Shown: one piece after another, positions 1 to 5,504 of the stretch | How positions within the stretch are numbered: position 1 is the stretch's first letter | Layout: each line of letters opens with the position of its first letter | Assembly (NCBI GenBank): GCA_025362615.1 | Contig: JANYFQ010000628.1 | Location: 1-9,759 of the forward strand | DNA: 9,759 bases | Reading direction: 5' to 3' | Source of the DNA: Hymenobacter sp. | Lineage (GTDB): Bacteria > Bacteroidota > Bacteroidia > Cytophagales > Hymenobacteraceae | Program-made: the position numbers and the translations under genes | Notes under the pieces: model-generated | The model's database searches: none | What the model saw: the letters and a program-made list of their open reading frames with translations, nothing else | What the model was told of the DNA's origin: nothing

Positions 1-194
1 TGAAGCTGTTTAGAAAGTCGGCTGGCGCGCGTTTTTAACGCGCTGCCGACTGGCTTCGCGTCTCCGACGCGCGGTCAGGCTCGCGCAAAGGCTGGCCCCA
101 CTCGGTCAAGCCGTGCGTCGGAGACGCGAAGCCAAGGGGCAGCGCGTTAAAAACGCGTGCCAGCGCCGGGCTTTTGACTTTCTAAACAACTTCA
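1..194. repeat. Long imperfect palindrome (MITE-like or giant hairpin)
   Basis: The outer 19 bases (1-19) are the reverse complement of 176-194 with one mismatch. Further in, 21-47 pairs with about 138-164 (one mismatch; both arms carry GCGTTTTTAACGCGC-like cores) and 52-70 pairs exactly with 115-133. This leaves a loop of about 44 bases (71-114). The right arm carries roughly ten extra bases near 166-175. No open reading frame in it looks real. The left end coincides with the window edge, so the element may extend further left. It could be a non-autonomous mobile element, a REP-type cluster or a bidirectional terminator for a gene to the left; the sequence does not decide between these. Confidence 0.75.
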
Positions 195-322
195 ATGATT
201 GTGCGGACCACGCAACGATGCGGATGGTTTGCGAATCGAAGAAAATCAGAAAAAAAAGCTGAATTGCTGCGACATCAGTAATTTTCTTGTCAAAAGTTGC
301 AGGTGTTGTAAAAAAATACCCT
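195..322. other. Upstream intergenic spacer
   Basis: No credible coding sequence is seen between the palindrome and the trp promoter. The stretch is AT-rich around 238-260 (A-tracts) and holds the possible -33 element of the trp promoter at 297-299. No terminator or operator-like dyad is obvious apart from the palindrome to its left. Confidence 0.5.
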
Positions 323-330
323 TACCTTTG
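297..330 (+). promoter_or_regulatory. Bacteroidetes-type promoter for the trp operon
   Basis: TACCTTTG at 323-330 matches the Bacteroidetes -7 consensus TAnnTTTG exactly. A TTG at 297-299 lies 23 bp upstream, at the long end of the spacing reported for this phylum. Transcription would start near 335-338, about 20 nt ahead of the leader peptide ATG at 359. The start site is inferred from the motif only. Confidence 0.65.
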
Positions 331-358
331 CAACTGTAATCATACCTCGACTCTCGTA

Positions 359-430
359 ATGGCTGTTCTTAATTCGTCCAAGTGCTGGTGGTGGCTGCGT
401 TGTAGCGCGGCCCGGTATGTTTTGGCGTAG
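359..430 (+). CDS. trpL: trp operon leader peptide (three tandem Trp codons)
   Basis: A 23-codon reading frame starts at ATG 359 and stops at TAG 428-430. It begins MAVLNSSKC, has three UGG codons in a row at 386-394, and ends with RYVLA. It sits directly between the trp promoter and an intrinsic terminator, as expected for a peptide whose translation senses charged tRNA-Trp. Trp is rare in the operon enzymes (I see none in TrpE and one each in TrpD, TrpC, TrpF, TrpB, TrpA and the DAHP synthase), so three in a row is striking. There is no clear Shine-Dalgarno sequence, which is usual for this phylum. The peptide is expected to act only through ribosome position. It is too short for standard gene callers and is likely to be unannotated. 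Confidence 0.88.
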   Translation: MAVLNSSKCWWWLRCSAARYVLA

Positions 431-498
431 AATGAAATCAGGCGACTGATGTCATTAATTTCAACTCCAACTACCTGGCTTAATCGCCGGGTTTTTTT
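386..498 (+). promoter_or_regulatory. trp attenuator: alternative 1:2, 2:3 and 3:4 RNA structures
   Basis: Three exclusive pairings can be drawn. Structure 1:2 pairs 393-399 with 406-412 (7 bp including one G-U) and starts inside the third Trp codon. Structure 2:3 (antiterminator) pairs 409-417 with 472-480, with one mismatch and one G-U. Structure 3:4 (terminator) pairs 473-479 with 486-492. A small hairpin with a GCGA tetraloop (437-441/446-450) lies between segments 2 and 3 and would bring them together. A ribosome stalled at the Trp codons (386-394) would block 1:2 and allow 2:3, so trpE is read. A ribosome reaching the stop at 428 would cover segment 2 and allow the terminator. The pairings are read from the sequence by eye; the switching behaviour is inferred from the classical trp model. 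Confidence 0.82.
473..498 (+). terminator. Intrinsic terminator of the trp attenuator
   Basis: The stem CCTGGC (474-479) pairs with GCCGGG (486-491) around the six-base loop TTAATC, with an extra A-U pair at 473/492, and is followed by seven T residues (492-498). It lies 43 nt after the leader peptide stop codon and about 200 nt ahead of trpE, so it would end transcription prematurely when Trp is plentiful. Confidence 0.82.
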
Positions 499-544
499 GT
501 GCCCAATCTGTAGCAATGAGCAAGCCTCAAGCCCGAATTCGTTG

Positions 545-651
545 GGTGCTGGTGGTTGGGGTTTAGGTGTTGGGTTTTAGGTGTTCGGTACTGAAAATTA
601 AAATAGACCCAACACCTAAAACCCAACACCCAACACCCAACACCTAAAACC
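545..651. repeat. Inverted pair of heptamer-repeat arrays upstream of trpE
   Basis: From about 545 to 593 the + strand reads in 7-base units related to GGTGTTG, GGTTTTA and GGTGTTC (clean at 566-586). From 607 to 651 the same units appear on the opposite strand (CAACACC, TAAAACC). 566-589 is the reverse complement of 607-630 with one mismatch, giving a 24-bp stem around an AT-rich loop at 590-606. The array lies inside the transcribed trp leader, downstream of the attenuator. Units of the same family recur at 9655-9745. Confidence 0.85.
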
Positions 652-654
652 AAA

Positions 655-685
655 CCCCCAATCCCCCAATCCCCCAACCAGCCCC
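655..685 (-). other. C-tract run; G-quadruplex-capable on the template strand
   Basis: Four C-tracts lie at 655-659, 663-667, 671-675 and 682-685, separated by 3, 3 and 6 bases. The minus strand, which is the template for trpE, therefore carries four G-runs of at least four bases with short loops, the standard G-quadruplex pattern. The run ends 13 bases before the trpE start codon. Whether it folds is not known. Confidence 0.55.
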
Positions 686-698
686 AAGAAATTTTATC

Positions 699-2117
699 GT
701 GTACCAACTCCATACCCAACAGCGCCGCCTGCTGGCCGACACCGTAACGCCGGTGGCGCTGTACCTGCGGCTGCGCGACCGTTTTGCCAATTGCCTGCTG
801 CTGGAAAGCGCCGATTACCACGGCCAGCAAAACGCCTACAGCTACCTGGCCTGCGAACCACTGGCGACGTTCGAGCTGCGACGCGGCGGCGAGCTGCGCC
901 AAACCCTGCCCGGCGGCGAGCAACTCACCGAAACGCTGCCCACGCCCGGCTTGGCCCTGGCGCGGCTGCGCGAATTTGCCGCCCGCTTCCAGCCCGACCC
1001 CGCCGTGCCCACCGGCGAGTTGCTCAGCAACGGCCTCTTCGGCTATCTAGGCTACGAGGCCGTGCAAAGCTTTGAGGACGTGGTGCTAAACCCCGAAAAA
1101 GTGCCCGTTGCCGATTTACCGCTCATGCGCTACGGCGTCTTTCGCTACGTGCTGGCCTTCAATCATTTTCGGCAGGAATTATTTATCTTCGAGCACCGCG
1201 TGGTGGGACAGGAACCGGCCGAGACCGACGCTGCCGGCCTCGACCGCCTGGAGCAGCTTGTGCGCCACACCGGGGTGCCGATGTTTGATTTTCGCACGGC
1301 CGGACCCGAAACCAGCAACCAAACGGATGACGAATTTCGGGCGCGGCTGGCCCAGGCGCAGGCGCACTGCCGGCGCGGCGACGTATTTCAGCTGGTGCTG
1401 TCGCGGCGGTTCGAGCAGGCGTTTCAGGGCGACGAATTTAACGTCTATCGGGCGTTGCGCTCCATCAATCCGTCGCCGTATTTATTTTATTTCGATTACG
1501 GCGACTACAAAATTTTTGGCTCTTCGCCCGAAGCCCAGCTTCGGGTGCAGGGCCGCGAGGCCAGCCTCTTTCCGATTGCAGGCACCTACCGCCGCACCGG
1601 CGACGACGCGGCCGATGCCGCCGCCGCCCAGCGCCTGGCCGACGACCCCAAGGAAAACGCCGAGCACATCATGCTCGTGGACCTGGCCCGCAACGACCTC
1701 GCCCGCCACGGCACCGGCGTAACGGTGCGAACGCTGCGAGAAATCCAGTTTTACTCGCACGTCATCCACCTCGTGAGCCACGTCACGGCCACGCTGCCCG
1801 CTGCCGCCGATACGCTGCAAGTTGTGGCCGACACCTTCCCGGCCGGCACCCTGAGCGGTGCCCCCAAGTACCGCGCCATCCAACTAATTGATGCGCTGGA
1901 ACCCACAGCCCGAGGCTATTACGGCGGCTGCATCGGCCATTTGGGCTTCGATGGTAGCTTCAACCACGCCATTATGATACGCTCGTTTTTGAGCCACGGC
2001 CAGCGACTTTATTTCCAAGCCGGCGCTGGCGTAGTAGCGGCTTCGGAAATAGAATCAGAATTGCAGGAAGTGCATAATAAGCTCGGGGCATTGCGGGCGG
2101 CGATAATAAGTGCTTAG
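699..2117 (+). CDS. trpE: Anthranilate synthase component I
   Basis: This 472-residue protein converts chorismate and ammonia, the latter delivered by TrpG, to anthranilate; it is the committed step to Trp in the cytoplasm. The N-terminal LLES motif (residues 34-37) corresponds to the known allosteric Trp-binding element of TrpE, so feedback inhibition is likely. The C-terminal chorismate-binding domain carries PIAGT (about 293), AEHIMLVDLARNDL (about 320-333) and GTLSGAPK (383-390). The start is GTG at 699: translation from there gives MYQLHTQQRRLLADTVTPV, which matches the usual N-terminus in Bacteroidetes TrpE proteins, and no in-frame ATG fits better. PabB and isochorismate synthase share this fold, but the LLES motif and the operon settle the call. 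I see no Trp residue in the protein. Confidence 0.96.
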   Translation: MYQLHTQQRRLLADTVTPVALYLRLRDRFANCLLLESADYHGQQNAYSYLACEPLATFELRRGGELRQTLPGGEQLTETLPTPGLALARLREFAARFQPDPAVPTGELLSNGLFGYLGYEAVQSFEDVVLNPEKVPVADLPLMRYGVFRYVLAFNHFRQELFIFEHRVVGQEPAETDAAGLDRLEQLVRHTGVPMFDFRTAGPETSNQTDDEFRARLAQAQAHCRRGDVFQLVLSRRFEQAFQGDEFNVYRALRSINPSPYLFYFDYGDYKIFGSSPEAQLRVQGREASLFPIAGTYRRTGDDAADAAAAQRLADDPKENAEHIMLVDLARNDLARHGTGVTVRTLREIQFYSHVIHLVSHVTATLPAAADTLQVVADTFPAGTLSGAPKYRAIQLIDALEPTARGYYGGCIGHLGFDGSFNHAIMIRSFLSHGQRLYFQAGAGVVAASEIESELQEVHNKLGALRAAIISA

Positions 2118-2120
2118 GTT

Positions 2121-2223
2121 AATTGTCGAATTGCTTAATTGTTGCTCATACAGCATTTGAACGGCACTGCGCCCAATGCGGGAAATACGCACTCGCCAGC
2201 AACAATTTAGCAATTCAACAATT
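2121..2223. repeat. Inverted repeat between trpE and trpG
   Basis: The AT-rich arm at 2121-2146 is the reverse complement of 2198-2223 at 24 of 26 positions. The 51 bases between the arms are more GC-rich. It fills nearly the whole trpE-trpG gap and would form a hairpin in the operon mRNA. It ends about 20 bases before the trpG ATG, in a poly-A stretch. It has no T-run of the terminator type. It may be a small palindromic insertion like the one at 2809-2923, or an mRNA-processing or stability element. Confidence 0.75.
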
Positions 2224-2243
2224 AAAAAAACAATTCAAAAAAA

Positions 2244-2812
2244 ATGAAACTCCTCGTCCTCGATAATTACGACTCCTTCACCTACAATCTGGTGGAGCTG
2301 TTGCGCGACCTCGGCCACGGCGGTAACACTACTGTGCTTCGTAACGACCGGCTGGCGCTCGAAGCCGTGGCTGCTTACGATGCGGTGCTGCTTTCGCCCG
2401 GCCCCGGCATTCCTTCCGAGGCAGGGCTGATGCCGGCCATTATCCGCCGCTACGCCCCCGAAAAGCGTATTTTGGGCGTTTGCCTGGGCCATCAGGGCCT
2501 GGCAGAAAGCTTCGGCGCAACGCTCTACAACCTGCCCGCATGCTGCACGGCGTGGCGCACGAGGCCGAAGTTGTGGAGCCCGACGAGCGCCTTTTTCGCG
2601 GTTTGCCCACACGGTTCAACGTGGGCCGCTACCACTCCTGGGCCGTGCGACCCAACAGTTTGCCTGCCGAATTGGAAGTCACGGCCCGCGATGCCAACGG
2701 CGAAATTCTAGCCCTGCGTCACCGCCAATTCGATGTGCGTGGTGTGCAGTTCCACCCCGAAAGTATTTTGACCGAACACGGCGCTAAAATGCTGAAAAAT
2801 TGGCTGGCGTAA
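2244..2812 (+). pseudogene. trpG: Anthranilate synthase component II (glutamine amidotransferase), frameshifted as sequenced
   Basis: TrpG is the class I glutaminase that passes ammonia to TrpE. The first frame (from ATG 2244) shows LLVLDNYDSFTYNLV, the SPGPG oxyanion-region motif (51-55) and GVCLGHQ with the nucleophile Cys80. It then runs off course after LYNLP at residue 98 and stops at 2711. The second frame resumes with RMLHGVAHEAEV from 2537 and contains YHSW and QFHPES, with the catalytic His and Glu (about 171 and 173), ending at TAA 2810-2812. One extra C in the CCC run at 2535-2537 would restore a continuous 189-residue protein, the normal TrpG length. Nothing else is decayed, so a homopolymer sequencing error or a very recent mutation is more likely than an old pseudogene. 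The 155-residue product of the first frame would lack the catalytic His/Glu pair. The stop codon lies inside a palindromic repeat. Confidence 0.9.
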
Positions 2813-2923
2813 CGCGGGTTTTCAACCCGCGCATCAGAACGTCAAAGTGAATTAAAACCAATACGCCAAATCCAAAACACCCCGGTAATTTTCCCTGATT
2901 CGCGGGTTGAAAACCCGCGTTAC
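2809..2923. repeat. Palindromic MITE/REP-like element forming the trpG-trpD junction
   Basis: 23 bases at 2809-2831 are the exact reverse complement of 2901-2923. With one mismatch the match extends inward to about 30 bases (to 2838 and from 2894). Each end is itself a small hairpin (CGCGGGTT, 3-base loop, AACCCGCG; 2813-2831 and 2901-2919). The left end supplies the TAA stop of trpG (2810-2812). The right end finishes 3 nt before the trpD ATG at 2927. The core is AT-rich and has no reading frame. The form suggests a non-autonomous mobile element or paired REP sequences inserted in the operon without breaking a gene. Confidence 0.82.
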
Positions 2924-2926
2924 TGC

Positions 2927-3916
2927 ATGAAATACTACCTCACCAAGCTTTTTGACCAGCAAACCCTGACGCAAGTGGAGGCCCACGCCGCCATGCGCCA
3001 ACTGGGCGAAGGCGGAGCCAAACCCGCCGAAACAGCCGCCTTGCTGGCCATCTTCCGAATGCGCCCCCTGACGGTTGCCGAGCTCTCAGGCTTCCGTCAG
3101 GCCTTGCTCGAACTCAGCCGAGACCCTGGCCTTGATACGCGTGATGTGCTTGATATTGTGGGCACTGGCGGCGATGGCAAGGATACCTTCAACATCTCGA
3201 CGCTGGCGGCTTTTGTGGTGGCCGGAGCGGGGGTGCCGGTGGCCAAGCATGGCAATTTCGGGGCCTCGTCGGTGTGTGGGTCGAGCAACGTGCTGGCGCA
3301 TTTCGGCTACGATTTTGACGCCGGGCCTGACCGGTTGCGGCGGCAGTTGGAGCAGGCAGGAATTTGCTTTTTGCACGCACCATCCTATCATCCGGCGCTG
3401 CGCCACGCTGGCCCGGTGCGCCGCGAGCTGGGGTTGCCGACGTTCTTTAATTTGTTGGGGCCGCTCGTCAATCCAGCCCGGCCCCGGCAGCAATTACTGG
3501 GGGTTTTCAGCCAGGAATTGCAGCGCGTTTACCATTATTTATTGCAGCCGACTGGTACGCGCTACGCCGTCGTCCATGCACTTGATGGCTACGATGAGTT
3601 GTCGCTCACGGCACCAGCCAAAGTGCTTACTTCGGCGGGTGAAAAGTTGCTGGCTCCCATTGATTTGGGTCTTACACAATTGGCAGCCACCGACCTTAGC
3701 GGCGGTGCAACCGTGGCCGAGTCGGCGGCGATATTCAGTAATGTGCTGCACGGTCGCGCTGCGGCCGCCCAACGCACGGTGGTGTTGGCTAATGCGGCGT
3801 TGGCGTTGCAGGTGGCCGACGAGAAATCAAGTTGGCCCGCCGCGCTCGACCAGGCCAGCGCTTCGCTCGACTCGGGGGCGGCACGGCGGGCATTCGAAAT
3901 AATGCTGGCCAATTGA
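2927..3916 (+). CDS. trpD: Anthranilate phosphoribosyltransferase
   Basis: This 329-residue enzyme joins anthranilate to PRPP to give N-(5-phosphoribosyl)anthranilate, the second Trp-specific step. The small helical N-terminal domain is followed by the PRPP/Mg loop GTGGDGKDTFNIST (79-92) and KHGNFGASS (107-115), both characteristic of the family. Length is typical, and the protein stands alone rather than being fused to TrpG. The start at ATG 2927 gives MKYYLTKLFD, a normal N-terminus, and lies 3 nt after a palindromic repeat whose last hairpin ends at 2919. Translation initiation may therefore be affected by RNA structure. An AT-rich 46-nt gap follows before trpC. Confidence 0.96.
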   Translation: MKYYLTKLFDQQTLTQVEAHAAMRQLGEGGAKPAETAALLAIFRMRPLTVAELSGFRQALLELSRDPGLDTRDVLDIVGTGGDGKDTFNISTLAAFVVAGAGVPVAKHGNFGASSVCGSSNVLAHFGYDFDAGPDRLRRQLEQAGICFLHAPSYHPALRHAGPVRRELGLPTFFNLLGPLVNPARPRQQLLGVFSQELQRVYHYLLQPTGTRYAVVHALDGYDELSLTAPAKVLTSAGEKLLAPIDLGLTQLAATDLSGGATVAESAAIFSNVLHGRAAAAQRTVVLANAALALQVADEKSSWPAALDQASASLDSGAARRAFEIMLAN

Positions 3917-3962
3917 ATTGAAAAATAAAAACATTCTTAAAAATAATTTGCCTTAAAAAGAA

Positions 3963-4793
3963 ATGACCATCCTCGAAACCATTGCCGCGCAAAAGCGCCT
4001 CGAAGTAGCTGCCCGTCGTGAATTGGTGCCGCTAAAAATGCTCGAATCGAGCTTGTATTTTGAAACGCCGACGCTCTCGTTGCGGCATTACCTGACGCGG
4101 CCGGGCAGCACCGGGCTTATTGCCGAATTCAAACGACGCTCGCCCTCAAAAGGCTGGATAAACCGCTATGCGCCAGTGGAACGCACCACGCTTGGCTATA
4201 TGCAGGCCGGAGCAGCGGCCCTGTCCATTCTCACGGACGAAACCTTTTTTGGCGGTAGCGCAATCGACCTTACCGTAGCCCGGCGCTACAATTATTGCCC
4301 CGTGCTGCGCAAAGATTTCGTGGTGGATGAATACCAGGTAATTGAAGCCAAAAGTTTGGGGGCGGATGCCATATTATTAATTGCGGCACTTCTTTCGGCC
4401 ACCGAAATTGCCCGCCTGGGCCGCCTGGCCCACGATTTAGGGCTTGAAGTGCTGCTCGAAATTCATAGTGCCGACGAATTAAATACAGCCGCACCTACCG
4501 TTGATGCCGTGGATTTAATCGGCGTGAACAACCGTAATCTGCACGATTTTAGCGTCAGCCTCGACACCTCGGTGGCCCTGGTCGACCTCATTCCGGCTGG
4601 TTTCATTCGTGTTACCGAAAGCGGAATTACCAACGCAGTCACGATTTCGGCTTTGCGCGGGGCTGGCTATCAGGGTTTTTTGCTGGGCGAAGCGTTTATG
4701 CGGTACGCCCGGCCCGAGCGGGCCTGCGCCGCATTGTTGCAAGAAGTGGCGGCATTTGAAATCCAGGTTTCAGCGTTGGCTCATGTCAGTTAG
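3963..4793 (+). CDS. trpC: Indole-3-glycerol phosphate synthase
   Basis: This 276-residue (beta/alpha)8-barrel enzyme decarboxylates and closes the ring of carboxyphenylamino-deoxyribulose phosphate to give indole-3-glycerol phosphate. Family motifs are present in order: IAEFKRRSPSKG (53-64, with the catalytic Glu55 and Lys57), SILTDETFFGG (88-98), VLRKDFVVDEYQV (114-126, with Lys117), EIHS (166-169), IGVNNRNL (186-193), ESGI (219-222) and GFLLGEAFM (238-246). The ATG at 3963 follows an A-rich stretch, as for other genes here. The last codons overlap the start of trpF by 11 nt, which suggests translational coupling. Confidence 0.96.
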   Translation: MTILETIAAQKRLEVAARRELVPLKMLESSLYFETPTLSLRHYLTRPGSTGLIAEFKRRSPSKGWINRYAPVERTTLGYMQAGAAALSILTDETFFGGSAIDLTVARRYNYCPVLRKDFVVDEYQVIEAKSLGADAILLIAALLSATEIARLGRLAHDLGLEVLLEIHSADELNTAAPTVDAVDLIGVNNRNLHDFSVSLDTSVALVDLIPAGFIRVTESGITNAVTISALRGAGYQGFLLGEAFMRYARPERACAALLQEVAAFEIQVSALAHVS

Positions 4794-5430
4794 AAAGCCA
4801 ACATTGTTGCTGAAAGTATGCGGCCTGCGCGAGCCGGCCAATGCCGCTGCCGTGGCGGGGCTGTCCCCGGATTTCATCGGCTTTATATTTCATGCTGCTT
4901 CCTCGCGTTACGCGCCAACGGAACTGAGCGGCGCAACGGCGCGGGCGTTGCCGGGCGGGCCGGCGCGGGTGGGAGTTTTTGTCGATGCGGACCTTCAAAC
5001 CATGCACACCATTGCCACCGAATACGGCCTTGATTTTGTGCAGCTTCACGGCCACGAAACCCCTGCCGATTGTGCAGCACTGCAAGCGGCCGGTCTGCAA
5101 GTGATAAAAGCCATTGCGATAGGCGAGAAATTGAATTTGAGTACGTTGCGGTTGTTCGTGCCACACGTAAATTATTTTCTTTTCGATACGTTGGGCCATG
5201 CTCCAGGCGGTAACGGTATCGTATTCGACTGGCAAATTTTGCGGCACTACGACCTGCCCATTCGCTATTTGCTGGCCGGAGGTATCGGCCCCGAGCACGC
5301 CGCTGAATTAGTGCAATTAGAATTGCCCGGCCTGGCCGGAATTGATGTAAACAGCCGCTTTGAAATTGGCCCCGGCTTTAAAGATATAAAGGCACTGGCG
5401 GACTTTCAAGCCGCTCTAACCGTTAATTAA
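4783..5430 (+). CDS. trpF: Phosphoribosylanthranilate isomerase
   Basis: This 215-residue single-domain barrel enzyme catalyses the Amadori rearrangement of phosphoribosylanthranilate, the step between TrpD and TrpC. Motifs: KVCGL with the catalytic Cys13, VGVFVDA (63-69), QLHGHE (87-92), LFDT with the catalytic Asp135 followed by a Gly-rich stretch, LLAGGI (163-168) and DVNSRFE (188-194). The frame is open upstream to 4609, but that portion lies within trpC. ATG 4783 gives the normal N-terminus and a normal length. The gene overlaps the end of trpC by 11 nt in another frame, unlike the fused TrpC-TrpF of enterobacteria. Confidence 0.95.
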   Translation: MSVRKPTLLLKVCGLREPANAAAVAGLSPDFIGFIFHAASSRYAPTELSGATARALPGGPARVGVFVDADLQTMHTIATEYGLDFVQLHGHETPADCAALQAAGLQVIKAIAIGEKLNLSTLRLFVPHVNYFLFDTLGHAPGGNGIVFDWQILRHYDLPIRYLLAGGIGPEHAAELVQLELPGLAGIDVNSRFEIGPGFKDIKALADFQAALTVN

Positions 5431-5504
5431 CTGCCCCTGGAGCTATACATCTTTCAATCTTTTTTTGTAAGCGTGTAGCGTTTGTCGCAATTTCCTTAAA
5501 AATC
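5431..5504 (+). other. trpF-trpB intergenic gap
   Basis: This is a 74-nt gap with a T-run (5459-5466) but no strong stem before it, so I do not call a terminator. TAGCGTTTG near 5477-5485 resembles the Bacteroidetes -7 element but has one base too many between TA and TTTG, so an internal promoter is only a weak possibility. The A-rich run just before the trpB ATG is the likely initiation region. Confidence 0.4.

Noticed and set aside
336..498. T-box or TRAP-type control of trp
   Set aside because: No T-box core or regularly spaced GAG/TAG triplets are seen; the Trp-codon peptide and paired stems explain the region better.
480..923. 147-codon reading frame on the minus strand
   Set aside because: It runs through the heptamer arrays and the 5' end of trpE; the composition is repeat-derived and it overlaps a certain gene on the other strand.
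2532..2545. Programmed -1 ribosomal frameshift in trpG
   Set aside because: There is no recognisable X XXY YYZ slippery heptamer, and a single missing C in a homopolymer is a simpler explanation.
3086..3493. Long minus-strand frames opposite trpD, trpB and other genes
   Set aside because: High GC creates long shadow frames; none shows a family motif, and all lie opposite well-supported genes.
5477..5485. Internal promoter before trpB
   Set aside because: TAGCGTTTG has three rather than two bases between TA and TTTG and no well-placed TTG; too weak to call.
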